Below, piece by piece: positions 15,771-22,589 of a stretch of 31,002 bases of DNA. The notes beneath the pieces are model-generated. The model worked only from the letters and a program-made list of their open reading frames with translations. It ran no database searches and was not told the DNA's origin. The stretch is from the NCBI GenBank assembly GCA_035294565.1, contig DATGKR010000130.1, forward strand, positions 1 to 31,002, given 5' to 3'. A program made the position numbers and the translations under genes. Origin of the DNA: DATGKR01 sp035294565 (GTDB lineage: Bacteria; Actinomycetota; Acidimicrobiia; Acidimicrobiales; Palsa-688). The stretch's first letter is position 1. Each line of letters starts with the position of its first letter.

Positions 15771-16502
15771 GTGCGGATCGACGTTTTCACCATCTTCCCT
15801 GGCCTGTTGCGCCCCTGGACGGAAGCCAGCCTGATCGGGCGGGCCGCCAAGGCGGGCCTGATCGAAGTGCGGGTGCACGACCTGCGCGCCGCGGCCGGTG
15901 ACCCACGCAGGTCGGTCGACGACAGCCCCTTCGGGGGCGGAGCCGGGATGGTCCTCCGACCGGAACCTTGCTTTGCCGCCGTCGAGGCCGCCTCCCCGCC
16001 CCGGCCGCTGCTCCTCCTCGGCGCCGGAGGGCGCCGCTTTGACCAGGCTTGGGCGTCTCAGCTCGCGACTGGGGACGGCTTCTCCCTGCTCTGCGGCCGC
16101 TACGAAGGGGTCGACGAGCGGGTCGCCGAGCACCTTGTCGACGGCGAGCTCTCCATCGGCGACTACGTCCTGGCAGGGGGGGAGGCCGCCGCTCTCGTGG
16201 TGGTGGAGGCCGTCGCCCGCCTGGTTCCCGGGGTCATGGGCAACGAGGCTTCCGGCGAGGAGGAGAGTTTCGAAGGAGGGTTGCTCGAGTATCCCCAGTA
16301 CACGAGGCCGGCGGAGTTCCGCGGGTGGAAGGTGCCCCCGGTGCTGCTTTCCGGGGACCATCAGAAGGTGCGCCGCTGGCGCCGGGCGCAGGCGTTGGCG
16401 CGGACCCTCCAACGCCGGCCGGACCTCCTAGAGGCGCGCGGCGGGGTCACCGCCGAGGAGGAGGCCCTCCTGGCCGAGCTCGCCCGCGGCGACCTGTCCT
16501 GA
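15771..16502 (+). CDS. trmD: tRNA (guanine37-N1)-methyltransferase TrmD
   Basis: TrmD methylates G37 next to the anticodon, preventing +1 frameshifting. The 243-residue product opens with MRIDVFTIFPGLL. It has DSPFGGGAGMVLRPEP, and the trefoil-knot SAM site CGRYEGVDERVAEHLVDGELSIGDYVLAGGEAA. The C-terminal domain contains EYPQYTRPAEFRGWKVPPVLLSGDH. It starts at a GTG three bases after rimM. All catalytic-site motifs are present and the length is normal. Confidence 0.96.
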   Translation: MRIDVFTIFPGLLRPWTEASLIGRAAKAGLIEVRVHDLRAAAGDPRRSVDDSPFGGGAGMVLRPEPCFAAVEAASPPRPLLLLGAGGRRFDQAWASQLATGDGFSLLCGRYEGVDERVAEHLVDGELSIGDYVLAGGEAAALVVVEAVARLVPGVMGNEASGEEESFEGGLLEYPQYTRPAEFRGWKVPPVLLSGDHQKVRRWRRAQALARTLQRRPDLLEARGGVTAEEEALLAELARGDLS

Positions 16503-16516
16503 CCATCCCGATGGCC

Positions 16517-16608
16517 TATCCTGGCCGGCGGCCCATCCTGACGGTCCGACAACCGCCGGCCTTCGGGCGCGCCGACCTCCCACCCGCCGACCCGCAACGG
16601 AGCAGACC
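16517..16608 (+). promoter_or_regulatory. rplS leader: -10-like box, long-arm hairpin and the motif shared with the rpmF leader
   Basis: The 106 bases between trmD and rplS contain TATCCT at 16517-16522. Directly after it comes a perfect 9 bp inverted repeat, ggccggcgg (16523-16531) pairing with ccgccggcc (16553-16561) around a 21-base loop. Just before the ATG, 16591-16608 reads cccgcaacggagcagacc, nearly identical to 2661-2678 ahead of rpmF. Here its GGAG is at normal ribosome-binding distance from the start. A separate promoter and an autoregulatory leader are both possible. Nine-base inverted repeats are not rare by chance at this base composition. Confidence 0.4.
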
Positions 16609-16959
16609 ATGAACCCCACCGACCTGGTCGACCGCGACAGTCTTCGCGACGGGATCCCCGAGTTCGGGCCCGGCGACACGTTGAAGGTGCACGTGCGCGT
16701 CGTGGAGGGCAACAGGGAGCGGGTGCAGGTGTTCCAGGGTGCCGTTGTCCGCCGGCAAGGTTCGGGGCTGCGTGAGACCTTCACGGTGAGGAAGACCAGC
16801 TTCGGGGTGGGCGTCGAGCGAACCTTCCCCGTCCACTCTCCGGTGATCGCCAGGATCGAAGTGGTGACCAGGGGCGACGTGAGGAGGGCGAAGCTCTACT
16901 ATCTGCGTGACCGCACCGGCAAGGCCGCCAAGATCAAGGAGAAGCGCGCGGCGCGCTGA
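16609..16959 (+). CDS. rplS: 50S ribosomal protein L19
   Basis: The 116-residue basic protein carries the L19 core IPEFGPGDTLKVHVRVVEGNRERVQVFQG, followed by GLRETFTVRKTSFGVGVERTFPVHSP and the RRAKLYYLRDRTGKAAKIKE tail. L19 lies at the subunit interface. The ATG has GGAG six bases upstream, within a motif shared with the rpmF leader. Unlike the tightly coupled genes before it, rplS has a leader of more than 100 bases. lepB follows within nine bases. Confidence 0.96.
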   Translation: MNPTDLVDRDSLRDGIPEFGPGDTLKVHVRVVEGNRERVQVFQGAVVRRQGSGLRETFTVRKTSFGVGVERTFPVHSPVIARIEVVTRGDVRRAKLYYLRDRTGKAAKIKEKRAAR

Positions 16960-16967
16960 GCTGGAGG

Positions 16968-17666
16968 ATGGGAGCGACTGGCGGCGGCGGACGTTTCCCC
17001 GGTCGCGTCTCGGCCCGTCGGGCGTCTCCGCCGGGCAGCGGCTCCCCGTCTGAGCGGTCCCCCCGAGTGCCGGGGTCCCGCCGCCGGCGGCTTCTCGGCG
17101 ACGTCCTGGTCGTCGCAGCAGCGGTCGCCGTCGCCATCTTGGTCCGGACCTTCGTGGCCCAGGCCTACTGGATCCCCTCGGCGTCTATGGTCCCCCAGCT
17201 CGAAGTCAACGACCGGGTCGTGGTCACCCGCCTCGCATACGACCTGCACGCCCCCCGGCGCGGCGACATCGTCGTGTTCAAGTCGCCGCCCGGCGTGGAG
17301 CCGCCGCCCAAGATCCCTTCCGATCCGCTGCTAAGGGGCCTGCGGGACATCGGTGTGGCGCTGGGGTTCGCCCAGGACCAGACGGTGCTGATCAAGAGGG
17401 TGATCGGTCTGCCGGGGGAGGAGATCGAGGCGCGCGGTGGCCACGTGTACATCGACGGGGACCTGCTCGTCGAGCCGTACCTGCCGAAGGGGACCTACAC
17501 ATCCTCCTTCGGCCCGCTCGTCGTGCCCAAAGGGGACGTGTTCGTGATGGGCGACAACAGGGGTGACTCGCTGGACAGCCGCTACTTCGGACCGATCCCC
17601 GAGCGGACGATCGTCGGCCGGGCCGGCTGGCGGATCTGGCCGTTCTGGCGGGCCAGCTTCCTGTGA
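16968..17666 (+). CDS. lepB: Signal peptidase I
   Basis: Signal peptidase I cleaves signal peptides of exported proteins at the outer face of the membrane. The 232-residue product has a basic, Gly/Ser/Pro-rich cytoplasmic lead (1-41) and one transmembrane helix (about 43-62). The catalytic serine S73 lies in IPSASMVPQL and the general base K143 in LIKRVIGLPGEEI; the MGDNRGDSLDSRYFGP box follows. Placement beside rplS is typical. The GGAGG directly abuts the ATG, which is too close for a standard binding site, so the exact start is uncertain although the core is not. The usual next gene rnhB is absent. Confidence 0.94.
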   Translation: MGATGGGGRFPGRVSARRASPPGSGSPSERSPRVPGSRRRRLLGDVLVVAAAVAVAILVRTFVAQAYWIPSASMVPQLEVNDRVVVTRLAYDLHAPRRGDIVVFKSPPGVEPPPKIPSDPLLRGLRDIGVALGFAQDQTVLIKRVIGLPGEEIEARGGHVYIDGDLLVEPYLPKGTYTSSFGPLVVPKGDVFVMGDNRGDSLDSRYFGPIPERTIVGRAGWRIWPFWRASFL

Positions 17667-17684
17667 CCCCCGGGTCGGCCTACC

Positions 17685-17723
17685 ATGGACGTCGTGCTGC
17701 GAGGCTGCGAGGTCGACCGTTGA
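17685..17723 (+). CDS. Possible 12-codon leader ORF overlapping the DUF2469 start
   Basis: ATG at 17685 (or an in-frame GTG at 17694) opens MDVVLRGCEVDR, whose TGA overlaps the TTG start of the DUF2469 gene (TTGA). TACCAT at 17681-17686 resembles a -10 box and ends seven bases before the GTG, so the GTG version could be a leaderless mini-ORF. No protein evidence supports it; it may be chance. Confidence 0.2.
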   Translation: MDVVLRGCEVDR

Positions 17724-18016
17724 GCGCAGAGGACCTCGAACGCTACGAAACCGAGATCGAGCTCCAGCTCTACCAGGAGTACCGGGCCGTCCTGTCCATG
17801 TTCAAGTACGTGGTGGAGACGGAGCGGAGGTTCTATCTGGCCAACGAGGTGAAGATGGAGCCGAAGGGCGAGGGCGACCGCGCGTACTTCGAGATCACCC
17901 TCGGCGACGCCTGGGTGTGGGACATGTACCGCCCCGCCAGGTTCGTCTCGTCCGTGCGGGTCGTCACCTTCAAGGATGTGAACATCGAGGAGCTCCCAGA
18001 GAAGGAGACCTACTGA
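17720..18016 (+). CDS. DUF2469 family protein (actinobacterial conserved)
   Basis: The 98-residue protein starts MSAEDLERYETEIELQLYQEY. It contains YVVETERRFYLANEVKMEP and the almost invariant block DAWVWDMYRPARFVSSVRVVTFKDVNIEEL, which identify the actinobacterial DUF2469 family (mycobacterial Rv2901c type). No function is established that I can cite. It has no membrane segment or known catalytic motif, and is always linked to the rplS-lepB region. The TTG at 17720 matches the family N terminus and has gaggt seven bases upstream. The GTG at 17663 would add 19 unrelated residues. The end overlaps yraN by four bases. Confidence 0.92.
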   Translation: MSAEDLERYETEIELQLYQEYRAVLSMFKYVVETERRFYLANEVKMEPKGEGDRAYFEITLGDAWVWDMYRPARFVSSVRVVTFKDVNIEELPEKETY

Positions 18017-18381
18017 TCCCGAACCGCATCGGTGACCAGCGGCGCTCGCTGGGCGCTGCGGGCGAGGAGCGGGCGGCGTCGTGGTATCGCGACCGCGGTT
18101 TCGAGGTGCTCGCCCGCAACTGGAGGACACCGGCCGGTGAGATAGACCTGGTGGTCGCCCGGGGTTGCCTGTTCGTTTTCTGCGAGGTCAAGACCCGCTC
18201 GGGGCGGACGTTCGGCGAGCCCTTCGAGGCTGTCACCCCTGCCAAGCAGACCAGGTTGCGCCGCCTCGCCGCCGAGTTCCTGCGCGTCAGGGCCCCCGGC
18301 GCCCGGCGCCCCGTCGAGGTGCGCTTCGACGTGGCGTCGGTCCTCGCCGAAGGGGTGGACGTCATCGAGGGCGCCTTCTGA
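18013..18381 (+). CDS. yraN: YraN family (UPF0102) endonuclease-like protein, probable CTG start
   Basis: The frame encodes the full YraN core: RRSLGAAGEERAASWYRDRGF, LARNWRTPAGEIDLVV, CEVKTRSGRTFGEPFEAVTPAKQ and a C-terminal DVASVL segment. GEIDL and EVKTR are the restriction-endonuclease-like D-ExK elements, so a nuclease fold is expected although the physiological role is unsettled. No ATG, GTG or TTG lies at the right place; the first downstream GTG would remove the conserved LGAAGE helix. A CTG at 18013 overlaps the DUF2469 stop (CTGA) and has gaaggag five bases upstream, giving 122 residues. Initiation at CTG, or less likely at ATC 18016, is inferred. Confidence 0.85.
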   Translation: MIPNRIGDQRRSLGAAGEERAASWYRDRGFEVLARNWRTPAGEIDLVVARGCLFVFCEVKTRSGRTFGEPFEAVTPAKQTRLRRLAAEFLRVRAPGARRPVEVRFDVASVLAEGVDVIEGAF

Positions 18382-18407
18382 ACCGTCGGTACTCACCGCG
18401 CACCGAG

Positions 18408-19520
18408 GTGGTCCGCCTGGGCCGGCCCGAAGGCGTCCCCGGCGCGGCAGTGAACCCGCCGGTCGTGCTGTCCGCCCCGTTCCACCAGGGAGGCGAGACC
18501 GCCTACGGGCGGGACTCCAACCCCACGTGGGAAGCGTTGGAGGTGGCGATCGGCGGTCTCGAGGGCGGGACTGCCGTCGCGTTCGCCTCGGGCCTGGCGG
18601 CCGTCGCCGCCGTTGTCGAAACGCTTTCCGTCCCAGGGGTGGTGGTCCTGCCCGGCGACGCCTACAGCGGCACCCGGCGCTTCCTCGTCGACCTCGCCGG
18701 GCGGGGACGGCTCTCCTTCAAGCTCGTCGACGTCGCCGACACCGCAGCGACGCTGCGTGCCTGCGAGGAGGTGGCCCGCCAAGCGGACAGCGCCGTGTTC
18801 GGTTCCGGCGGTCTCCTGTGGCTGGAGTCGCCGACCAACCCTCTCCTCGCTGTCGCCGATCTCGGCGCCCTGGCCGACGGAGCGCACCGGCTGGGCATGG
18901 ACGTCGTTGTGGACAACACCTTCGCCACGCCCCTGGCCCAGCAGCCTCTCGCCCTCGGCGCCGACGCGGTGGTGCACAGCGCCACGAAGTTCCTCTCCGG
19001 GCACTCCGACGTGCTCTGCGGGGCGGTCGTGAGCCGGAGGGCCGACGTCGTCGAGGCTCTCGCCGCGCGTCGGTCGCTTCACGGAGCCATCCCCGGACCG
19101 TGGGAGGCGTGGATCGTGCTGCGAGGCATCCGGACACTCGACGTGAGGATGGAACGGGCGCAGGCGAACGCCGCCGAGCTGGCCCGCCGACTGTCCGAGC
19201 ACCCGGCGGTGGTTCGCGTCCTCTACCCCGGCTTGGCCAGCCATCCCGGCCACGACCTCGCCGCCCGCCAGATGCGCGGCTTCGGGGCCATGGTCAGCTT
19301 CGAGCTGCCCAGCGCGGCTTCCGCCGACGCCGTCGTCGGCGGGCTCCAGCTGCTCACCGCGGCGACCAGCCTGGGTGGCGTGGAGACGCTCATCGAACGG
19401 CGGGCCAGGTGGGAGGCCGAGGAGCACGTCCCGCCAGGGCTGTTGCGCATGTCCGTGGGGATCGAGGACGTCGAAGACCTCTGGGAGGACCTCGAGCGGG
19501 CGTTGAGCCCGTCCCGGTAA
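18408..19520 (+). CDS. Cys/Met metabolism PLP-dependent enzyme (cystathionine gamma-synthase/lyase family)
   Basis: The product of about 370 residues is a fold-type I PLP enzyme of the MetB/MetC/MGL family. It has YGRDSNPTWEALE for phosphate contact across the dimer, ESPTNPLLAVADL, DNTFATP, the PLP lysine K194 in HSATKFLSGHSD, and the C-terminal GGVETLIERRARWE and GLLRMSVGIEDVEDL blocks. Which reaction it performs (gamma-synthase, gamma-lyase or beta-lyase) cannot be decided from sequence alone. A GTG at 18408 is the conservative start. A CTG at 18378 overlapping the yraN stop, with gaggg upstream, would add ten residues and fit the family N terminus better. The gene is not usual in this cluster. 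Confidence 0.88.
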   Translation: MVRLGRPEGVPGAAVNPPVVLSAPFHQGGETAYGRDSNPTWEALEVAIGGLEGGTAVAFASGLAAVAAVVETLSVPGVVVLPGDAYSGTRRFLVDLAGRGRLSFKLVDVADTAATLRACEEVARQADSAVFGSGGLLWLESPTNPLLAVADLGALADGAHRLGMDVVVDNTFATPLAQQPLALGADAVVHSATKFLSGHSDVLCGAVVSRRADVVEALAARRSLHGAIPGPWEAWIVLRGIRTLDVRMERAQANAAELARRLSEHPAVVRVLYPGLASHPGHDLAARQMRGFGAMVSFELPSAASADAVVGGLQLLTAATSLGGVETLIERRARWEAEEHVPPGLLRMSVGIEDVEDLWEDLERALSPSR

Positions 19521-19636
19521 CGGTCACATGACCCCGCTAGGGTCAAAGGCATCGCTGGGTGGCCGGCGTCCGGCCCCTCCGACTCGTCCCGCGCCGGGCG
19601 GCGCCGGGACCGCGGCCCGACGGACCACCGGACCTT

Positions 19637-19692
19637 CCGGCGGCCGTCTGGCCGCCTGAGCCAACCCGGCGGCCGTCTGGCCGCCTGAGCCA
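19637..19692 (+). repeat. Two identical 27 bp repeats, each a perfect hairpin, just upstream of comM
   Basis: The copies at 19637-19663 and 19666-19692 are identical over 27 bases and separated by two bases. Each contains GGCGGCCgtctGGCCGCC, a perfect 7 bp stem with a 4-base loop (stems at 19639-19656 and 19668-19685). The second hairpin ends nine bases before the GGAGG ribosome-binding site of comM. The 186-base gap between the PLP enzyme and comM also holds GGTCA-ca-TGACC at 19522-19533 and a TAGGGT -10-like box at 19538-19543. No U-run follows the hairpins. Confidence 0.9.
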
Positions 19693-19706
19693 CGGAGGTC
19701 CCCGCT

Positions 19707-21239
19707 TTGCTGGCAATGGTCACCTCGTCGACGTTGATCGGCGTCGAGGGAAGAGCGATCGCGGTCGAGGTCCACGTGTCGACGGGCCTCCCCTCGTTCA
19801 CCATCGTGGGGCTGCCCGACGCCACCTGCCGCGAGTCCCGCGACCGGGTGCGGGCGGCCATCCTCTCGAGCGGGCTCAAATGGCCTCAGCGGAGGGTGAC
19901 CGTCAACCTCGCCCCGACCGGGGTGCGCAAGGGGGGAGCGGGCCTCGACCTGCCCATCGCGGTGGCGCTGCTCGCCGCCGACGAGCAGCTTCCGGCGGCC
20001 GCGACGGCGGGGTGCGCTTTCATCGGCGAGCTGGGACTCGACGGCTCTTTGCGCCCGGTAGCCGGCGCGTTGCCGCTCGCCCACGCCGTCAGCAGCTCCG
20101 TCGTCGTCCTGCCGGCCGCGTGCGCCGCCGAAGCACGGTTGGCTGCAGCCGACGTCCGCTGCGCTTCGAGCCTGGGGGAGGTCGTCGATTGCCTCGTCGG
20201 GCGCCGGCCGTGGCCTCAGCCGGCCCGGGCGGGCCGCCTCCCGCCGCCGCCCGCGGGACCCGACCTGTCAGACGTGCGGGGTCAGCCCCTCGGCAGGCTG
20301 GCCGTCGAGGTGGCCGCCGCCGGTCGCCACCACCTCCTGCTCGTAGGGCCGCCCGGGGCGGGCAAGACCATGCTCGCCGAGCGCCTGCCGGGTCTGCTGC
20401 CGTCGCTCACGCGCGAGGAGGCGCTCGAGGTTACGCGCATCCATTCCGCTGCCGGCGTGCCCCTGCCGGAGGGGGCGCTCGTGCAGCGGCCGCCGTTTCG
20501 CGCCCCCCACCACAGCGCCTCGCCCGTGTCGCTGGTCGGGGGAGGCGGGCCGCAGATGCGCCCCGGCGAGCTCAGCTGCGCCCACCGGGGTGTCCTGTTC
20601 CTAGACGAGCTGGGCGAGTTCCCCGCCGACGTCTTGGACATGCTGCGCGAGCCGCTCGAGGAGGGCCAGGTGCTCGTGTGCAGGGCGCGGGCGAGCGTCA
20701 CCTTCCCGGCCCGGGTCCTGCTGGTGGCGGCCATGAACCCCTGCCCATGCGGGGCCGAGGGCGGGCCGGGGTCCTGCCGGTGCCGCGACGCGATCCGGAC
20801 ACGCTACGCCGCCCGCGTTTCGGGACCGCTTCTCGACCGGTTCGACTTGCGCGTGCACGTCAACCGCCCCGACGTCGGCGAGTTGATGGGCTCAGCTTCG
20901 CCAGGGTCTGCGGCCGAGCCGACCGCCGCGGTCGCCGAGCGGGTCGCCGCGGCCCGCGAGCTCGCCCGCCAGCGCGGGTACGCCGCCAACGCCGACATAC
21001 CCGGCCGGCTCCTCGACCGGCTCGTGCCGTTGGGTCGCGGCGCAGAGCGGATGCTCGAGCAGCGCCTCCGGCAGGGTCGGCTCTCGGCGCGCGGAATGCA
21101 CAGGGCCCGCCGGGTTGCCCGGACGGTCGCCGACCTGTCCGGCTGGCCGGGTCCCCTTCGGGAGGAGGACGTGCAGGCCGCGCTCGCCCTGCGAAGCGAG
21201 GTCTTCCCCCCCATCCAGGGCCTGGAGGTGCCGGCATGA
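19707..21239 (+). CDS. comM: ComM/YifB family AAA+ ATPase (Mg-chelatase-like)
   Basis: The 510-residue protein has an N-terminal S5/Lon-protease-like fold domain (LPSFTIVGLPDATCRESRDRVRAAILSSG, NLAPTGVRKGG). The AAA+ core follows, with Walker A GPPGAGKTM near residue 214, HHSASPVSLVGGG, Walker B VLFLDELGEF and a cysteine cluster NPCPCG. The C-terminal part is a Mg-chelatase-like domain. In Vibrio, ComM is a hexameric branch-migration helicase acting in natural transformation; here the link is inferred from homology and from dprA next to it. The TTG start gives the family N terminus MLAMVTSSTLIGVEG, with ggagg eight bases upstream. Its last four bases overlap dprA (ATGA). Confidence 0.94.
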   Translation: MLAMVTSSTLIGVEGRAIAVEVHVSTGLPSFTIVGLPDATCRESRDRVRAAILSSGLKWPQRRVTVNLAPTGVRKGGAGLDLPIAVALLAADEQLPAAATAGCAFIGELGLDGSLRPVAGALPLAHAVSSSVVVLPAACAAEARLAAADVRCASSLGEVVDCLVGRRPWPQPARAGRLPPPPAGPDLSDVRGQPLGRLAVEVAAAGRHHLLLVGPPGAGKTMLAERLPGLLPSLTREEALEVTRIHSAAGVPLPEGALVQRPPFRAPHHSASPVSLVGGGGPQMRPGELSCAHRGVLFLDELGEFPADVLDMLREPLEEGQVLVCRARASVTFPARVLLVAAMNPCPCGAEGGPGSCRCRDAIRTRYAARVSGPLLDRFDLRVHVNRPDVGELMGSASPGSAAEPTAAVAERVAAARELARQRGYAANADIPGRLLDRLVPLGRGAERMLEQRLRQGRLSARGMHRARRVARTVADLSGWPGPLREEDVQAALALRSEVFPPIQGLEVPA

Positions 21240-22513
21240 CCGGCAGCACCGGAGCACAGGGCGCCGCCCCCTCTTCGCCGGCCGGCGGGGACGCCGTCGA
21301 ATCGCGCTGGGCAGGCAAGGAGGTCCGCGGCTCCCAGGATGCGGGCGACTCCTGGCGTGCCCGGGAGGCGGCTCACGCCGCCGCCCTCGCCGGGCTGCCC
21401 GGGATGGGCCCGGCGACGCTGGTACGCATCCTCACCGGCGCCTCGCCGTCGCAGGCGTGGCAGGCGGTCCGGCGCGGCGTGCTCACCCCACCTGGACGGC
21501 AGGGTGGCGACCGTTGGGCGGCGGCCGCCGCCAGGGTGGAGCCCGAGGCGTGGTGGGAGTCGCAACGCCGCAGGGGAGTCGAGGTCACCTGGTGGGGCGA
21601 CGAGAGTTACCCGCCGGTGCTACGCGGGGACCCTTCGCCTCCCGGTGTGCTCTTCTGGGCCGGCAGCCTCCACGCTCTGGACCGCGCGAGGGTGGCCGTG
21701 GTCGGCACCCGCAGCGCGACCCCCGAGGGAATGGCGGTGGCCTACCAGCTCGGTAGGGACCTGGCTGCCGCCGGGGTGTGCGTCGTGAGCGGCCTGGCCA
21801 TCGGGATCGACGGCGCTGCCCACAGCGGGGCGTTGGCTGCAGCGGCGGAGGGGGGCGCCGCGGCCCCGGTCGGAGTCGCCGCCAGCGGGGTGGACGTCCC
21901 ATACCCCCGCCGGCACGCCCTTCTCTGGAAGCGGGTGGCCGCCTGCGGCGCGATCCTCTCCGAGAACCTTCCGGGCCGGCCGGCGCAGGCGTGGCGCTTC
22001 CCCTCCCGCAACCGGGTGATCGCCGGCCTGTCGCAGATGGTGGTCGTCGTCGAGTCCCACGCTTCGGGCGGGAGCCTCATCACCGCCGACGCCGCCATCG
22101 AGCGGGGCGTCGAGGTCCGCGCCGTGCCGGGACCGGTCCGGAGTCCGGCGAGCGCGGGGAGCAATCAGCTGCTCTATGACGGTCCGGGCCCGGTCCGCGA
22201 CGCTAGGGACGTGCTCGACGGCCTCGGTCTTCTCACGGTTGCGCCCGCCTCGGGCAGGGACACGCGTCGGGCGGCCAGCGCCCGCGGGTCCCCCCTCGGC
22301 GCCGGCAGGGCCCTGGTCGCGCCGCCTGTCGATCCCGACGAGGCGGAGGTGATCGAAGCTATGGGCTGGAGGCCGGCGACCCTCGGCCAGGTAGCCGAGC
22401 GGTGCGGCAGGCCGCCGGTGCGGGTGGCTGCGATGCTCGAGCGTCTCGCCCAGGCGGGGTTGGTAGCCGAGAGCGGGGGTTGGTGGTCGCGGCGGGTGGG
22501 CGGAGGGCGCTGA
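21236..22513 (+). CDS. dprA: DNA-processing protein DprA (Smf)
   Basis: DprA binds incoming single-stranded DNA and loads RecA during transformation. The 425-residue product has a helical N-terminal part with LAGLPGMGPATLVRILTG (helix-hairpin-helix-like). The Rossmann SMF domain carries VVGTRSATPEG (156-165), SGLAIGIDGAAHSGAL (185-200), FPSRNRVIAGLS and GGSLITA. A C-terminal winged-helix domain begins at EAEVIEAMGWRPATLGQVAERCG. Extra Ala/Gly-rich linkers make it longer than typical. The ATG overlaps the comM stop; the frame is open far upstream, but that part is a shadow of comM. Confidence 0.95.
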   Translation: MTGSTGAQGAAPSSPAGGDAVESRWAGKEVRGSQDAGDSWRAREAAHAAALAGLPGMGPATLVRILTGASPSQAWQAVRRGVLTPPGRQGGDRWAAAAARVEPEAWWESQRRRGVEVTWWGDESYPPVLRGDPSPPGVLFWAGSLHALDRARVAVVGTRSATPEGMAVAYQLGRDLAAAGVCVVSGLAIGIDGAAHSGALAAAAEGGAAAPVGVAASGVDVPYPRRHALLWKRVAACGAILSENLPGRPAQAWRFPSRNRVIAGLSQMVVVVESHASGGSLITADAAIERGVEVRAVPGPVRSPASAGSNQLLYDGPGPVRDARDVLDGLGLLTVAPASGRDTRRAASARGSPLGAGRALVAPPVDPDEAEVIEAMGWRPATLGQVAERCGRPPVRVAAMLERLAQAGLVAESGGWWSRRVGGGR

Positions 22514-22528
22514 ATGGCGACCGGCGAC

Positions 22529-22566
22529 CCGCTGGCTCGAGTGAAGTGCCGCTGGCTCGAGTGAAG
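22529..22566. repeat. Perfect 18 bp direct repeat in the convergent dprA/oxidoreductase gap
   Basis: ccgctggctcgagtgaag occurs at 22529-22546 and again at 22549-22566, separated by two bases (period 20). It fills half of the 76-base gap between the ends of dprA and the minus-strand oxidoreductase gene. No stem with a U-run is evident here, so no intrinsic terminator can be assigned. Confidence 0.85.
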
Positions 22567-22589
22567 CGCCTCGCCCGCCGGTGCGCTGT

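Noticed and set aside
19559..21235. Open frame continuous with dprA that would make a 984-residue fusion
   Set aside because: The upstream part is Arg/Pro-rich nonsense in a second frame of comM; dprA has a normal ATG overlapping the comM stop.
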